Assembly: GCF_014932895.1 (NCBI RefSeq)
Contig: NZ_JACYOF010000001.1
Coordinates: 124,001-188,000 of the forward strand
DNA from: Bacillus thuringiensis
Lineage (GTDB): Bacteria > Bacillota > Bacilli > Bacillales > Bacillaceae_G
Reading direction: 5' to 3'
Length of the DNA stretch: 64,000 nt
Of this stretch, positions 39,648-52,192 are shown piece after piece (within the stretch, counting starts at the first letter, position 1; every line of letters begins with the position of its first letter). Both the position numbers and the translations under genes were made by a program. The notes beneath the pieces are model-generated. The model was given only the letters and a program-made list of their open reading frames with translations, searched no databases and was not told the DNA's origin.

Positions 39648-41621
39648 TTATTGAGTTGGATATGGTACTTCTTTGTCGATAATCGTTACTCCATCTCGAA
39701 CAATTTTATAGTGCCCCTTTGTACCTTCTTGAATTACAAATTCTAAAGAAAGAGTCGCTGACTCAGTAATTGTTCTCGTTTCAACCGGTCTATCCATTTT
39801 TTGCTGCATGTCTTCTTTATAAATTTCTATTGTTTGTGGCTTTTTCTCACCTGTTGCAGCAGGCTCATATGGGACAGAAATATTGTCCACTTTTACCGTT
39901 TTAGTCACTTTAGGTTTTGGGCCATCAGAGATAATAATAGTTACTTTATCTCCCTCTTTTAATGGTGTACCTGGCTTTGGAGATTGCGAAATTACAAGTC
40001 CTTTTTCAACTGTATCTGAATACTCTCGTTTTACATCTGAAGTTAGTTTTCTCTCATTCAAATAACCATTTACACTATTTTCAGTCCACCCTGAAAAATC
40101 ACCTGGTCTAATTTGATAAGGACCTTTACTTACCCAGATTTTCAGTTCTTGCTCCGCTTCTATAACCATTTGATCAGGCGTCGGGATTTGCTCTACGATT
40201 TCACCTTTCGGCTTATCATTTTCAATATAATTTACTGTAACTTGTTTATATTTTTCTTCTAACTCAGTTTTTACACTCTCAAAGTTTTGTCCTGTGAAAT
40301 CCTTCATCTTACTTTTCTTTTTTCCACCTGATTGATAGATAGTAATTTTAGAGTTTTCTTTCACGACCCTGCCTGCTACAGGGTCTGTTTTTATTACATT
40401 CCCAGCCTCAACATCATCTGTATATACAATATTAGGTTCCGTCACTTCAAAACCCTTTTCTACTAATGTATTTACAGCTGTCGTATATTTCATACCGGCC
40501 ACATCAGGAACTTTTACATCTTTCGGAATAAAGAATCCCGGAATAACAGTAAGCGCTAATGTGATTCCAATTGCTAAAAGTAAAAATGTCGTAATTAATA
40601 CTTTGATCCATTTGTTACTTCGTTTTTTCTTCTTATCTAATTCAGTACCTTCTTTTCTTATTGATTCATCCACTTTACTTCCGTTTAAAACAATTGTTTC
40701 ATCGCTTACATTTTCAAATAATTGTTCTTGTTGGATAATTGGAATCGCCTTCGTCGCTTCCATATCTTCTGGTATGTAAAATGGTTGCTCATTTATCCGT
40801 TCTGGATATAGTGCTGTTTCAATATCTCGCTTCATTGCATTAGCAGATTGATATCGATGGAATGGATCTTTTGCAGTTGCCTTTAATATAATATTCTCAA
40901 CACTTTGTGGAATATTTTCATTCCATCTTTTTGGAGACGGTATTTCACTTTGTAAATGTTTTAAAGCTATTGCAACAGCAGATTCGCCCGAAAATGGCTG
41001 TCTTCCTGTTAACAATTCAAACATAACAATACCAAGTGAATAAATATCTGATTGTTTATTTGCTATCCCGCCGCGTGCTTGTTCTGGTGATAAGTAATGC
41101 ACCGAACCGAGTACCGAATTTGTATGTGTAATTGTTGTTGCACTTGTAGCTGTCGCAATTCCAAAATCTGTTACTTTTATTACTCCATCAGCTCGAATTA
41201 AAATATTGTGCGGTTTTATATCACGATGCACAATTTCAAAATGATGGGCGTGTGCCATAGCGGATGTTAACTGCTCCATAATATCAAGAGCTTCTCCTAT
41301 AGGTAACATCCCTCGCTCAGTTATGTATTGCTTCAATGTTTGCCCAGGTACATACTCCATTACAAGATAATATATACCATCTTCTTCTCCGACATCATAC
41401 ATATTCACAATATTTGGATGCGACAACGTAGTAACAGACTGCGCTTCTCGATGGAAACGTTTAATAAACTCTTCGTTATTTGAATAGTCGAGTCTTAATA
41501 TTTTCACCGCTACATCTCGGCCAAGTATATCATCATGAGCTAAATACACATTGGCCATTCCTCCACCGCCAATCATTTTTAGCAGCTTATAACGGTCATT
41601 TAAGCGTTTTCCAATCAGCAC
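39648..41621 (-). CDS. prkC: Serine/threonine protein kinase PrkC with PASTA domains
   Basis: Membrane kinase that senses muropeptides and controls germination, stationary-phase growth and envelope metabolism. The cytoplasmic kinase domain has Lys40 (VAVK), HRD at 132-134 and DFG at 152-154, with a Thr/Ser-rich activation loop. One transmembrane segment (about 340-362) leads to three extracellular PASTA repeats (about 369-575) and a C-terminal domain. The GTG at 41621 (657 residues, [13 protein letters not shown]) is nine bases from AGGTG; a GTG at 41633 would overlap that site. It is paired with prpC. Confidence 0.97.
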   Translation of the reverse strand: MLIGKRLNDRYKLLKMIGGGGMANVYLAHDDILGRDVAVKILRLDYSNNEEFIKRFHREAQSVTTLSHPNIVNMYDVGEEDGIYYLVMEYVPGQTLKQYITERGMLPIGEALDIMEQLTSAMAHAHHFEIVHRDIKPHNILIRADGVIKVTDFGIATATSATTITHTNSVLGSVHYLSPEQARGGIANKQSDIYSLGIVMFELLTGRQPFSGESAVAIALKHLQSEIPSPKRWNENIPQSVENIILKATAKDPFHRYQSANAMKRDIETALYPERINEQPFYIPEDMEATKAIPIIQQEQLFENVSDETIVLNGSKVDESIRKEGTELDKKKKRSNKWIKVLITTFLLLAIGITLALTVIPGFFIPKDVKVPDVAGMKYTTAVNTLVEKGFEVTEPNIVYTDDVEAGNVIKTDPVAGRVVKENSKITIYQSGGKKKSKMKDFTGQNFESVKTELEEKYKQVTVNYIENDKPKGEIVEQIPTPDQMVIEAEQELKIWVSKGPYQIRPGDFSGWTENSVNGYLNERKLTSDVKREYSDTVEKGLVISQSPKPGTPLKEGDKVTIIISDGPKPKVTKTVKVDNISVPYEPAATGEKKPQTIEIYKEDMQQKMDRPVETRTITESATLSLEFVIQEGTKGHYKIVRDGVTIIDKEVPYPTQ

Positions 41622-41629
41622 GTTGCACT

Positions 41630-42382
41630 TCACCTACTTTCGTTTGTCGAACCCGCATAATCAATAAGAACAAGGGTAATATTATCTTCTCCACCGCGAT
41701 CATTCGCCAGTTGAATGAGACGCTGCCCTTTACCTTCAAGCTGTTCATTTAACTGTAAAATTTGTTGCATATCAGCAATAGAAACTTTGTTAGATAATCC
41801 ATCAGAGCAAAGAAGTAACTGATCATCTTCCTCAAGCACCAATGTTTTAACATCTAATCCAACTGTCTCTTCTGTTCCTAATGCTCTTAACAAAACATTC
41901 TTTTTTGGGTGATATTCTGCGTCTTCCTTTGAAATCTCACCATGTCTCACAAGTTCATTTACAAGGGAATGATCTTCCGTTACAAGCGATATTACTCCCT
42001 CTGATACCATATAACAACGACTATCTCCTATATGACCAATTGTTACAAAATTAGGCGTACAAATTGCTATGATAATTGTTGTTCCCATACCATTACATTC
42101 TACATGTTGTTTAGAATATTCATAAATACGCTCATTAATAATTCCAACACTAGTATGTAACCACTCTTCTACTTTTTTAGGCTCATTCATATTATGCGTT
42201 TGCTTCCAATAATCATGGAATAATTGAATGGTCATCGAGCTAGCTACATCGCCAGCTCGATGACCTCCCATTCCATCTGCTACTACCGCTAAAATATTTC
42301 CATCTAAATTGTGAAAAACTCCTGCACTATCTTCATTATGTTGACGAACTTTTCCTTTATCTGATAGAAACACGGCTTTCAT
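41630..42382 (-). CDS. prpC: PP2C-type serine/threonine phosphatase PrpC
   Basis: Metal-dependent phosphatase that removes phosphates set by PrkC. The 250-residue protein starts [18 protein letters not shown] and shows [16 protein letters not shown] with metal-binding Asp36, and a later [10 protein letters not shown] motif. GAGGTGACGAG precedes the ATG at 42382; 26 further open codons upstream overlap rlmN and are rejected. It ends eight bases before the prkC start. Confidence 0.97.
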   Translation of the reverse strand: MKAVFLSDKGKVRQHNEDSAGVFHNLDGNILAVVADGMGGHRAGDVASSMTIQLFHDYWKQTHNMNEPKKVEEWLHTSVGIINERIYEYSKQHVECNGMGTTIIIAICTPNFVTIGHIGDSRCYMVSEGVISLVTEDHSLVNELVRHGEISKEDAEYHPKKNVLLRALGTEETVGLDVKTLVLEEDDQLLLCSDGLSNKVSIADMQQILQLNEQLEGKGQRLIQLANDRGGEDNITLVLIDYAGSTNESR

Positions 42383-42386
42383 CTCG

Positions 42387-43475
42387 TCACCTCGTCTCTT
42401 CTTTGCGCTCCTTCGCACGCAACTGACCGCAGGCTGCATCAATATCATGACCTTGTTCACGGCGAATCGTTACATTCACTCCACGATCTTTTAACGTTTT
42501 CTCGAATAAGAAAATTTGTTCACGTGGGGTACGTACATAATCACGTTCAGGTACGTAGTTTACCGGGATTAAGTTCACATGACATTTTACACCTTTTAAG
42601 AGTGCAGCAAGCTCTTCAGCGTGCTCAACTTGGTCATTTTCTCCTCCAAATAATCCATATTCAAAAGTAATACGACGCCCTGTTCTATTTACATAGAATT
42701 TAATAGCTTCCATTAAATCAGGTAACTTATAAGCACGGTTAATCGGCATTAATTTTGAACGTAATTCTGAGTTTGGCGCATGCAATGAAATCGCAAAATT
42801 AATTTGTAGATCTTCTTCAGCGAACTTATAAATTTTCGGGATAATCCCACTTGTAGAAACTGTCATATGTCGCGCACCAATATGAATTCCTTTTTCATGG
42901 TTAATGATGCGTAAGAACGACATTAAATTATCGTAATTGTCAAACGGTTCTCCAATTCCCATTACAACAAGGGAACTTACACGTTCGTCTGTTTCATCAA
43001 GCGCACGCTGTACTTCTACTACTTGCGCTACAATTTCTCCAGCTTCTAGGTTTCGTTTTAGCCCACCAAGTGTAGAGGCACAGAACGTACATCCAATACG
43101 GCAACCAACTTGCGTTGTTACACAAATGGAATTCCCATATTCATGTCGCATTAATACCGTTTCAATAGAATATCCATCATATAATTGGAATAAGAATTTA
43201 ATTGTTCCATCCGAAGACGTTTGTTTTACTAACGTGTTTAAAGTAGTAATATCAAAGGAATTCGACAATTTATCACGCAATCCTTTAGAAAGGTTTGACA
43301 TATCCTCATAATTTTTTACACGTTTTTTATATAGCCAGTCAAAAATTTGTCCAGCACGGAACTTCGGTTCTCCTTGTTCCTTTAACCAATCTTGCATTTC
43401 ATGAAGTTGTAAAGAGTAAATTGATGGTTTTTTCGTTTCTACATTTTTCTTTTGTTTTCTTACAGTCGTTTCCAT
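42387..43475 (-). CDS. rlmN: 23S rRNA/tRNA adenine-C2 methyltransferase RlmN
   Basis: Radical-SAM enzyme that makes m2A2503 in 23S rRNA and m2A37 in some tRNAs. The iron-sulfur cysteines are Cys125, Cys129 and Cys132 (GCRIGCTFC), and the second catalytic cysteine is Cys349 in IDAACGQL. The 362-residue length is usual. It follows rsmB by four bases and precedes prpC by four, so it is part of one dense operon. Confidence 0.96.
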   Translation of the reverse strand: METTVRKQKKNVETKKPSIYSLQLHEMQDWLKEQGEPKFRAGQIFDWLYKKRVKNYEDMSNLSKGLRDKLSNSFDITTLNTLVKQTSSDGTIKFLFQLYDGYSIETVLMRHEYGNSICVTTQVGCRIGCTFCASTLGGLKRNLEAGEIVAQVVEVQRALDETDERVSSLVVMGIGEPFDNYDNLMSFLRIINHEKGIHIGARHMTVSTSGIIPKIYKFAEEDLQINFAISLHAPNSELRSKLMPINRAYKLPDLMEAIKFYVNRTGRRITFEYGLFGGENDQVEHAEELAALLKGVKCHVNLIPVNYVPERDYVRTPREQIFLFEKTLKDRGVNVTIRREQGHDIDAACGQLRAKERKEETR

Positions 43476-43479
43476 GATG

Positions 43480-44814
43480 CTACACCTTCTTCCTTAAACA
43501 AGCAATATAAAAGCCATCCGTTGCAAAATAATGCGGTAAAATTTGTACTTGACCTTCATCAATATACGGACTTAATTTTTCTGGCATACGCTCTTTTATC
43601 GTAGTATCCCATTCAAATTCAGGATGTTCTTGTAAAAATTTCTCTATTACTTGTTCATTTTCTATTTTCTCAATTGTGCACGTACTATAAACAAGACGAC
43701 CGTCTTGTTTTAATAACGGTGCTATTTTTTCTAGTATCGCAAGTTGAATCGTCGATAATCTTTCACTATCGCCCTTATCTTTTCCTAACTTAATATCAGG
43801 TTTACGTCTAATTACACCAAAACCAGAACACGGTGCATCTACCAATATTTTGTCAAAGGTTTCATTTGCAAAGTGCTCTTGCACTTTTCTAGCATCTAAC
43901 GCTTTTGTTTCTACATTTTCTAGACCAAGTCGCTCTGCTTGCTGTTTAATTAAACGCACTTTGTGTGCATGTAAATCAAGGGACATAACCTTACCGGTTC
44001 CATTTAACCGTTCTGCGATATGCGTTGTTTTTCCGCCCGGAGCAGCACAACTATCAAGAACTACATCTCCCTCATTTGGTTCTAAAGCACGTGCTACAAG
44101 CATAGAACTTTCATCTTGAATAGAAAGGAATCCTTTTTTAAACGCTTCTGTATGCGCTACATTCCCTCTTTCAATCTGAATTGCATCATCTGACAAATCG
44201 CCACGTTTCGCTTCTATACCTTCGCTTGCTAACAACTCAATCGCTTCTTCTACTGTTACCTTATCAACATTCACACGCGCTGTAGGTACAGGAGGTAACA
44301 TGTTTACTTCGCACATTTTCTCTGCAGTTTCTAAACCATATTCAGAAGTCCACTCTTGTACAAGCCAAACTGGATGACTCGTTGTAATTGCAAGACGTTC
44401 GACTGGATCCTTAATTTCATCTAAAGAAGGTACACCTTCTCTCTGAATCGAACGTAATACACCGTTCACCATACCAGCAATTCCTTTATGTCCACGGCGC
44501 TTTGCAATTTCAACTGCTTCATGAATAGCCGCTCTTTCCGGAACTCGGTCTAAATATATCATTTGATATAAAGATAGGCGAAGCAATACTCTTACCCACG
44601 CCTCCACCTTTTTTCTTAAAAAAGGTTGTAAATAATAATCTAATGTGTCACGACGTTGAATCGTTCCGTATACAATCTCAGTTAATAAACCAATATCTTT
44701 TCTATCAATTGCACTTTTTTCAATTAGATTATTTAAAAGTAAGTTGCTATAAGCACCACTTTTTTCTACTTGAATTAAACCATCAAGAGCTAATTCACGA
44801 ACATTTTGTCTCAT
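43480..44814 (-). CDS. rsmB: 16S rRNA (cytosine-967-C5)-methyltransferase RsmB
   Basis: Methylates C967 of 16S rRNA. The N-terminal NusB-like RNA-binding domain is followed by a Rossmann methyltransferase domain with the SAM motif [15 protein letters not shown] and the catalytic cysteine in [17 protein letters not shown]. The 444-residue length is standard. Its ATG overlaps the fmt stop by four bases. Confidence 0.96.
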   Translation of the reverse strand: MRQNVRELALDGLIQVEKSGAYSNLLLNNLIEKSAIDRKDIGLLTEIVYGTIQRRDTLDYYLQPFLRKKVEAWVRVLLRLSLYQMIYLDRVPERAAIHEAVEIAKRRGHKGIAGMVNGVLRSIQREGVPSLDEIKDPVERLAITTSHPVWLVQEWTSEYGLETAEKMCEVNMLPPVPTARVNVDKVTVEEAIELLASEGIEAKRGDLSDDAIQIERGNVAHTEAFKKGFLSIQDESSMLVARALEPNEGDVVLDSCAAPGGKTTHIAERLNGTGKVMSLDLHAHKVRLIKQQAERLGLENVETKALDARKVQEHFANETFDKILVDAPCSGFGVIRRKPDIKLGKDKGDSERLSTIQLAILEKIAPLLKQDGRLVYSTCTIEKIENEQVIEKFLQEHPEFEWDTTIKERMPEKLSPYIDEGQVQILPHYFATDGFYIACLRKKV

Positions 44815-45755
44815 GCATTTTCTCCTAACTTCGTTCCAATTTCAGGTTTTGTACCACGTAAAAATTGTGAACAACTCATACGCTTCTTACCAGAAGGTTG
44901 CAATTCAGTAATTTTAACACCTGTTTCATTGCCCGTTGCTACAACAAAACCGTCTTCTTCGATTGCAACAATCGTACCTGCTTCAGTCGCTTTGGTTACG
45001 GGTACTTTTTCTCCCCACCATACTTTCACAACTTGTCCTGCTAAAGTTGTATAAGCAACTGGCCATGGATTCAATCCGCGAATGTGATTGTATACTTCTT
45101 CACCTGTTTTTGTCCAATCAATTTTCTCTTGCTCACGTTTTATATTATATGCAAACGTTACTTCTTCTTCGTTTTGTTTAATTGGCTCTAACTTACCTTG
45201 AATTAATAAAGGTACTGTTTTAGATAGAAGGTGTGCTCCTGCTTCACTTAACTTATCAAATAATGAGCCCGTCGTTTCACGTTCTTCAATTTCCACTTCC
45301 ACTTGCGTTAAAATATCACCAGCATCCAATTTTTCTACCATGTACATAATTGTAATACCTGTTTTTTCTTTACCTTCCATAATTGCATAATGAATTGGTG
45401 CACCACCACGAAGTTCAGGAAGTAAAGAAGCGTGGACGTTAATACATCCATACTTTGGTGCTTCTAAAATTTCATTTGGTACAATCTGACCAAATGCAGC
45501 TGTTACAATTAAATCTGGCTCTAATGCTAATACTTTTTCATATTCATCTTTTTCACGAATTCTTAACGGTTGTAACACTGGAATACCATGTTTTTCCGCT
45601 TCAACTTTAACAGGTGTAGGTGTTAATACTTTTTTTCTACCTACTGGACGATCAGGTTGTGTCACAACACCCACTACATCATATCCATCTTCAATAAGAC
45701 GACGAAGCACCGGCACTGAAAAGTCCGGTGTTCCCATAAATACTACTTTTATCAT
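44811..45755 (-). CDS. fmt: Methionyl-tRNA formyltransferase
   Basis: Formylates initiator Met-tRNA with 10-formyl-tetrahydrofolate. The 314-residue protein has [15 protein letters not shown] at the N-terminus and the catalytic block [20 protein letters not shown]. The downstream OB domain contains the family [12 protein letters not shown] segment. It overlaps rsmB by four bases and follows def, the deformylase that undoes the modification on finished proteins. Confidence 0.97.
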   Translation of the reverse strand: MIKVVFMGTPDFSVPVLRRLIEDGYDVVGVVTQPDRPVGRKKVLTPTPVKVEAEKHGIPVLQPLRIREKDEYEKVLALEPDLIVTAAFGQIVPNEILEAPKYGCINVHASLLPELRGGAPIHYAIMEGKEKTGITIMYMVEKLDAGDILTQVEVEIEERETTGSLFDKLSEAGAHLLSKTVPLLIQGKLEPIKQNEEEVTFAYNIKREQEKIDWTKTGEEVYNHIRGLNPWPVAYTTLAGQVVKVWWGEKVPVTKATEAGTIVAIEEDGFVVATGNETGVKITELQPSGKKRMSCSQFLRGTKPEIGTKLGENA

Positions 45756-45778
45756 TTAAAAACCGCTCCTTTTAACAC

Positions 45779-46249
45779 CTATTCTAATTCGTTTTCTTCA
45801 TAATATCTTGTCACTTTCGATGTAAATAAAACACCGTGTAAATGATCGATTTCATGTTGAATCGCACGCGCTAAAAATCCTTCCGCTTCTAATAAAAATA
45901 CTTTACCTCGGCGATTTTGCGCTCTTACTTTAATATAATCCGCACGTTCCACTTCACCATAAAGTCCCGGGAAGCTTAAACAGCCTTCGGGACCTACTTG
46001 TTCACCACGTTTTTCTAATATGGATGGATTGATTAACTCGATTTTTCCAGTATCATCACCGATATCAACAACCGCTACTTGCAAGCTTACACCTACTTGA
46101 GGCGCAGCTAAACCGACTCCGTCCGCAATTAACATTGTTTCATGCATATCTTTCAACAATTTCACTAATTTTTTATCAAAGTTAATTACTCTTTCGCATG
46201 GTGTTTCTAACACTTCATTTGGATGCTTTACTATTTCTAAAACTGCCAT
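45779..46249 (-). CDS. def: Peptide deformylase
   Basis: Metal enzyme that removes the formyl group from nascent proteins. The 156-residue protein has GVGLAAPQVG (44-53), EGCLS with metal ligand Cys90, and QHEIDHLHG with His132, Glu133 and His136. It is of the shorter, E. coli-like type. GGAGG lies just before the start. It precedes fmt, with which it functions as a pair. Confidence 0.97.
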   Translation of the reverse strand: MAVLEIVKHPNEVLETPCERVINFDKKLVKLLKDMHETMLIADGVGLAAPQVGVSLQVAVVDIGDDTGKIELINPSILEKRGEQVGPEGCLSFPGLYGEVERADYIKVRAQNRRGKVFLLEAEGFLARAIQHEIDHLHGVLFTSKVTRYYEENELE

Positions 46250-46260
46250 ATTTCCCTCCG

Positions 46261-48666
46261 CTACATTAACATTGTTGGATTAAAATCAATTGAGATTTGT
46301 AGCTCTTTTTGCATTTCTGCTTGATAATGTTCATTTACCATTTTGAGCACGTTCTTTAAGTTTGGTTCCCGTTTGTATTTTATCATGCATTGATAACGAT
46401 ATCTATCTTTTATCCTTGGAATTGCTGAAGCAACTGGTCCTAACACCATCGTTTGCTGCGAGCAATGCGTTCGTAAATGACCGACAATTTTTTCCGTCAC
46501 TTGCACTGCCTTTAATAATTCCGGATGAGATACCGTTACAAGTACAACATAGTAATACGGGGGATATTGTCTCATTCTTCGCATTTGCATTTCTTGTTCA
46601 AAAAACATATCATATTGCTGTTGTTTCGCTAATTCTATACTATAATGCTCCGGGGTATACGTTTGAATTACAACTTCCCCTGGTAATTCATGTCTACCTG
46701 CTCGTCCACTTACTTGCGTCAATAACTGATATGTCTTTTCACTCGCCCGAAAATCAGGTAAGTGAAGCATTGTATCTGCAGTTAAAACCCCAACAAGTGT
46801 CACTTTCGGAAAATCTAATCCTTTAGCAATCATTTGTGTTCCGAGTAATATATCTGCTTTTTCTTCCCCGAACGCCTTTAGTAATTTCTCATGCATCCCT
46901 TTACGACTTGTCGTATCTACATCCATTCGAATAACTCGTGCCTCTGGAAATAGTTTTGTAATTTCTTCTTCCACCTTTTGTGTACCTGTACCAAAGAAAC
47001 GAATGTATGTACTTTGACAAGCGGGACACGCAGTTGGCATATTCTCTTCGTAACTGCAATAATGACATTTTAAACGATGATTCATTTTATGATACGTCAG
47101 CGAAATATCACAATGCGGACATTGTACAACATACCCACAATCGCGGCACATCACAAATGTAGAATGACCTCTTCTATTTAAAAAGAGTACCATTTGTTCT
47201 TTCTTTTCTAATCGATCTGCTATTTTTTCATGCAATGCCTTAGAAAACATGGATCGATTCCCGTCACGAAGTTCTTCACGCATATCAACAATTTCTACCG
47301 TTGGTAAAGCTTGCTCATTCATACGTTTTTCCATCGTTAGTAATTTATAAACACCTTTTTTCGCTCTCGCAAACGATTCAAGGGTAGGTGTTGCACTACC
47401 AAGGACGATAGGACACTTATGATATTGTCCCCTCCACATCGCTACATCTCTTGCATGATACCTCGGATTATCTTCTTGCTTATAACTCGATTCATGCTCT
47501 TCATCAATAATAATAATCCCTAAATTTTCAAAGGGCGCAAAAACAGCTGAACGCGCACCAACTACAACTTTCGCTTCTTTTCTTAAAATCTTACGCCATT
47601 CATCATATTTTTCTCCAACAGACAGCGCACTATGAAGAACCGCAACTTGCGAGCCAAATCTTCCTTTAAAACGATCTACCATTTGAGGCGTTAGTGCAAT
47701 TTCAGGAACAAGTACAATAGCTTCTTTTCCTTTCTTCAACACTGCTGCTATAGATTGTAAATATACTTCTGTCTTCCCACTTCCTGTAACACCATATAGT
47801 AAAAATGGATTGTAAGTTTCATTTGTAATTGATGATAAAATCGGTGTAATGACTTGCTTTTGTTCCTCCGTAAGTGGAAATGGTTTCGTTTGCTCAAAAT
47901 CATCATCGTCATACGGATTCCGGTATACTTCCACATACTTTTCTGAGATTAGCCCCTTTTTAACAAGTGCTTTTATTGGGGCATCTGTTATTTGCAACTC
48001 TTCTGTTAGCACCTTCAACGGTACACTTTTATAATTTTCCACAAAATAATAGAGTACATCTTGTTGTTTTTTACTTTTCAGTTCAAATGCCGCTAATTCT
48101 AACTTATCCTCCGGTAACTCCGGCTGAACGACTCTTTGTTTCTTCTTCTGTACCTTATCTTTCACTTGGTAAACGACTTCAATCGTGCCATTTTTAATTT
48201 CTTGTTGAATAGTCCGGTATACATGTGGCTGCGACTCGATCACTTCAAAATCGATTGCTTCTTTATCCTGAAACAAATATAGTATTTCAGGTGCTACCTC
48301 TTCTTGTTTACAAAGTTGTAGACGTTTTTTATACGTTGCTTTTATCGCTGTTGGAAGCATCACTTGGAAAGCTGAAATCATATAGCATAACGTTTCACTT
48401 GTAAGCCAATATCCAAGCTTTAATAATTCCTCATTTAAAACCGGTGTTACATCTGATATTTCATAGATTGTCTTTAATTTCTTACTTTCTACGTCAACCG
48501 AATCTTTAATCCCAATAATAAACCCTTGCAATTTCCTTGGGCCGAACGGAACTACTACACGCATTCCTGTCTGTACAATATCTTCCCATTTTTTAGGGAT
48601 AATGTAATCAAATGGTCGATCTGTCTGACGGGCAGGTACATCAACAATTACACTTGCAAATTTCAT
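46261..48666 (-). CDS. priA: Primosomal protein N' (replication restart helicase PriA)
   Basis: Reloads the replicative helicase at abandoned forks. The 801-residue protein has an N-terminal DNA-binding region, Walker A GVTGSGKTEVYL, a DEEH box, and a zinc-binding insert with several CxxC pairs (CRDCGYVVQCPHC, CHYC, CPAC). Helicase motifs V and VI (QVSGRAGR) follow. Its ATG overlaps the coaBC stop by four bases. Confidence 0.97.
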   Translation of the reverse strand: MKFASVIVDVPARQTDRPFDYIIPKKWEDIVQTGMRVVVPFGPRKLQGFIIGIKDSVDVESKKLKTIYEISDVTPVLNEELLKLGYWLTSETLCYMISAFQVMLPTAIKATYKKRLQLCKQEEVAPEILYLFQDKEAIDFEVIESQPHVYRTIQQEIKNGTIEVVYQVKDKVQKKKQRVVQPELPEDKLELAAFELKSKKQQDVLYYFVENYKSVPLKVLTEELQITDAPIKALVKKGLISEKYVEVYRNPYDDDDFEQTKPFPLTEEQKQVITPILSSITNETYNPFLLYGVTGSGKTEVYLQSIAAVLKKGKEAIVLVPEIALTPQMVDRFKGRFGSQVAVLHSALSVGEKYDEWRKILRKEAKVVVGARSAVFAPFENLGIIIIDEEHESSYKQEDNPRYHARDVAMWRGQYHKCPIVLGSATPTLESFARAKKGVYKLLTMEKRMNEQALPTVEIVDMREELRDGNRSMFSKALHEKIADRLEKKEQMVLFLNRRGHSTFVMCRDCGYVVQCPHCDISLTYHKMNHRLKCHYCSYEENMPTACPACQSTYIRFFGTGTQKVEEEITKLFPEARVIRMDVDTTSRKGMHEKLLKAFGEEKADILLGTQMIAKGLDFPKVTLVGVLTADTMLHLPDFRASEKTYQLLTQVSGRAGRHELPGEVVIQTYTPEHYSIELAKQQQYDMFFEQEMQMRRMRQYPPYYYVVLVTVSHPELLKAVQVTEKIVGHLRTHCSQQTMVLGPVASAIPRIKDRYRYQCMIKYKREPNLKNVLKMVNEHYQAEMQKELQISIDFNPTMLM

Positions 48667-49868
48667 AAACGATCATCTTCTAACATCATTTCAATTTGCT
48701 TTATTATTTCACGAGCTACCTCTTTCTTCGTTAAAAGTGGCAACTCAATAACTTTTCCATCTTTTCTATACATTGTTACAATATTTGTATCCGTGCCAAA
48801 TCCAGCTCCTTGCGCTTTTACATCATTCGCGACAATCATATTCGCATTTTTCTCACGTAATTTTTTCGTTGCATATTCTTCTACGTTTGTCGTTTCAGCC
48901 GCAAAACCGATAAGTAACTGTTTATCCTTCTTCTCACCTAACGTTTTTAAAATATCTACTGTTCTCTCCAATTCAATTACAGCATCACCATTTTGCTTTT
49001 TCATTTTATTATCATGAACATATTTCGGACGATAATCTGCAACTGCTGCTGTTTTAATGACAACATCTACATTTTGATAATGTTGAAGAACCGCTTCTAA
49101 CATATCTTGTGCAGATTCCACTTGTATCGTTGTTACATGTAGTGGCGGATTTAGTGCTGTCGGTCCTGAAACGAGTATAACATCAGCACCTAAGTTCGCT
49201 GCCACTTCTGCAATCGCATACCCCATTTTTCCAGAAGAAAAATTCGTCATAAAACGAACTGGATCAACCTTTTCTCGAGTTGGGCCAGCAGTTATTAATA
49301 TTCTCTTTCCTTCCAATGGTTTTTGTTCCGAGAAAGCTTCCTCTAACCGTACAATAATCGCTTCAGGTTCTTCTAGTCTTCCCTTCGCTACATAGCCACA
49401 CGCTAAAAAGCCTTCTCCAGGTTCAATAAATGTATATCCTAGCGTTTTTAACGTCATCATATTTTTTTGAACAATTTTATTTTCATACATATGCACATTC
49501 ATAGCAGGCGCAATCCACACTGGAGCTGTAGTAGCTAACAAAGTAGTTGTAATCATATCATCCGCAATACCACCAGCTAACTTCCCAATACAATTGGCTG
49601 TAGCGGGTGCAACAAGTACCACATCTGCCCAATCTGCTAAATCGATATGAGCAATAACAGCTGAGTCTTTCTCATCGAATGTATCCGTATATACATCATG
49701 GCGAGAAAGTGCTTGGAATGTAAGAGGCGTAACAAACTTCATTGCCGACTCACTCATCATTACTTTTACAATAGCACCAGCTTGTGTCAATTTACTCGTT
49801 AACGCAGCCGCTTTAAAAACCGCAATGCCTCCTGTTACACATAGAAGTATCTTTTTCCCTTTTAGCAT
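48663..49868 (-). CDS. coaBC: Bifunctional phosphopantothenoylcysteine decarboxylase/synthetase CoaBC
   Basis: Two steps of coenzyme A synthesis: CoaB joins cysteine to phosphopantothenate, and CoaC decarboxylates the product. The N-terminal flavoprotein domain (about 1-185) has LCVTGGIAVFKA and PAMNVHMYEN; the C-terminal synthetase (about 186-401) has ILITAGPTREKVDPVRFMTN. The 401-residue length is normal. It starts the operon that runs into priA. Confidence 0.97.
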   Translation of the reverse strand: MLKGKKILLCVTGGIAVFKAAALTSKLTQAGAIVKVMMSESAMKFVTPLTFQALSRHDVYTDTFDEKDSAVIAHIDLADWADVVLVAPATANCIGKLAGGIADDMITTTLLATTAPVWIAPAMNVHMYENKIVQKNMMTLKTLGYTFIEPGEGFLACGYVAKGRLEEPEAIIVRLEEAFSEQKPLEGKRILITAGPTREKVDPVRFMTNFSSGKMGYAIAEVAANLGADVILVSGPTALNPPLHVTTIQVESAQDMLEAVLQHYQNVDVVIKTAAVADYRPKYVHDNKMKKQNGDAVIELERTVDILKTLGEKKDKQLLIGFAAETTNVEEYATKKLREKNANMIVANDVKAQGAGFGTDTNIVTMYRKDGKVIELPLLTKKEVAREIIKQIEMMLEDDRL

Positions 49869-49951
49869 ATGACTCGTCCTCTTTCTTTTTCAAACTTATA
49901 ACACTGAAATAGAATTTCCAGCTCGCCAGTACCTATATTTCATCCCTATCG

Positions 49952-49988
49952 TAAAAAAATAACAACCTACTTGTAAATAGGTTGTTAC
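49952..49988 (-). terminator. Rho-independent terminator after rpoZ
   Basis: On the minus strand GTAACAACCTA and TAGGTTGTTA form a stem with an 8-base loop, followed by TTTTTTTAC. It lies about 50 bases after the rpoZ stop and so separates remA-gmk-rpoZ from coaBC. Confidence 0.85.
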
Positions 49989-50040
49989 CGTTACATAGAA
50001 AATTATAAAGTCTATGTTTTAAATTGTCGAAGACAAAGTC

Positions 50041-50253
50041 TTATTCAGTTACTTTATCTTCGCTTGGTACGTAACTTAACACTTCTACATCGATTTCTTC
50101 TAATGCTTTACCTACACATTTATGAGAAACAGGTTGTTCAATTACACAGTTGTCAGCAAGTTGCATTTCACGTGCACGCTTTGCAGCTACCGTTACAAGT
50201 GTATATTTAGAATCGATTTTTGTTAATAATGAATCAATTGATGGATTTAACAT
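50041..50253 (-). CDS. rpoZ: RNA polymerase omega subunit
   Basis: Small subunit that aids folding and assembly of beta-prime. The 70-residue protein begins [20 protein letters not shown] and has the conserved AAKRAREMQ motif. It begins two bases after the gmk stop, a conserved arrangement in bacilli. Confidence 0.95.
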   Translation of the reverse strand: MLNPSIDSLLTKIDSKYTLVTVAAKRAREMQLADNCVIEQPVSHKCVGKALEEIDVEVLSYVPSEDKVTE

Positions 50254-50255
50254 AA

Positions 50256-51150
<895 letters not shown>

Positions 51151-51217
51151 AGTTTGCGCCTCCTAGTAAGTCTATCCGATTTCTCCACCACGTATAACTT
51201 TATATATTTTTTGAAAG

Positions 51218-52093
51218 CTACTCAATATTTTGTACTTGTTCACGAATTTTTTCAAGGTTATTTTTCATTTCTACAACATATTTTGAAATTGTTAAGTCAT
51301 TTGCCTTCGAACCAATTGTATTCACTTCCCTATGCATTTCTTGCACGATGAAGTCCATTTTCCTTCCAACAGGCTCTGCAATTTGCAACGCTTCACGAAA
51401 TTGCTCTATATGGCTTTGTAAACGAACTAACTCTTCGTGAATATCAGAACGTTCAGCAAAGATTGCCACTTCTGTTAACAATCTTTGTTCATCTAAATCT
51501 TGATTATGTAATTCTTTTAAGCGATTTTCTAATCGTTCACGATATTTTTGAGTAACAATTGGTGCATGCGGGATAATTGCATTTACACAATTGTAAATCT
51601 CTTGCAAACGATATGCTATATCTTTATATAATCGTTCTCCTTCGCCATCTCTCATCATTTTCAACATATGAGCAGCCTGGCGAACAGCCTCATATAAACT
51701 GTTTTCAAATTGTTCATTTACATTTTCTACTTCTTCAATTGCCGTTACTTCTGGCATTTCCATTAATTGCCCGAGTGTAATAGAATCTTGTAATTGAAAT
51801 TTTCCTTTTATATCTTCCATAATCGATTGGTACTGTTCAAGAAGCGGCCAATTCACACTTAATTTTCTTTCAACAAGCCCTTCACCCGTTATACTAATAG
51901 ACACTTCAATGCGTCCACGTCGAACTTGTTCTGCAATTATTTTACGAATTTTGTCTTCAAATACCATCATTTGCTTCGGAAGTCGAATACTCATCTCTAG
52001 AAAACGGTGATTCACCGATTTCATTTCTACTGTAATTTGAAAAGTATCATTTTCTACTTTCGCTCTTCCAAACCCTGTCATACTAGAAATCAT
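51218..52093 (-). CDS. YicC-family endoribonuclease (YloC)
   Basis: A 291-residue YicC/YloC-family protein. It begins MISSMTGFGRAKVENDTFQITVEMKSVNHR, the family N-terminus, and ends with the DUF1732 region including GRKMDFIVQEMHREVNTIGSKAND. Members have been shown to be RNA endonucleases with hexameric barrels; the cellular targets in bacilli are not well defined. I chose the ATG at 52093, six bases from GGATGTG; a TTG five codons upstream is open but has no clear ribosome site. Confidence 0.9.
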   Translation of the reverse strand: MISSMTGFGRAKVENDTFQITVEMKSVNHRFLEMSIRLPKQMMVFEDKIRKIIAEQVRRGRIEVSISITGEGLVERKLSVNWPLLEQYQSIMEDIKGKFQLQDSITLGQLMEMPEVTAIEEVENVNEQFENSLYEAVRQAAHMLKMMRDGEGERLYKDIAYRLQEIYNCVNAIIPHAPIVTQKYRERLENRLKELHNQDLDEQRLLTEVAIFAERSDIHEELVRLQSHIEQFREALQIAEPVGRKMDFIVQEMHREVNTIGSKANDLTISKYVVEMKNNLEKIREQVQNIE

Positions 52094-52127
52094 TTTTATC
52101 ACATCCAAGCCATGAAATAACTCAATG

Positions 52128-52160
52128 AAAAAGGTAATAGAGACAAGGCTCTACTACCTT
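52128..52160 (-). terminator. Rho-independent terminator after the P-type ATPase
   Basis: On the minus strand AAGGTAGTAGAG pairs with CTCTATTACCTT (one G-U) around a CCTTGT loop and runs into TTTTTC. It lies 33 bases after the ATPase stop and before the YicC-family gene. Confidence 0.8.
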
Positions 52161-52192
52161 CTGTAAATTATATCACATTTTCATATCATTGA

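Noticed and set aside
46362-46826. A 154-codon open frame on the plus strand
   Set aside because: It lies fully antisense to priA, its protein is low-complexity and hydrophobic without domains, and it has no ribosome site.
48526-49017. A 163-codon open frame on the plus strand
   Set aside because: It is antisense to priA and coaBC, whose frames are strongly conserved; the product has the skewed Ser/Phe/Ile composition of a mirror frame.
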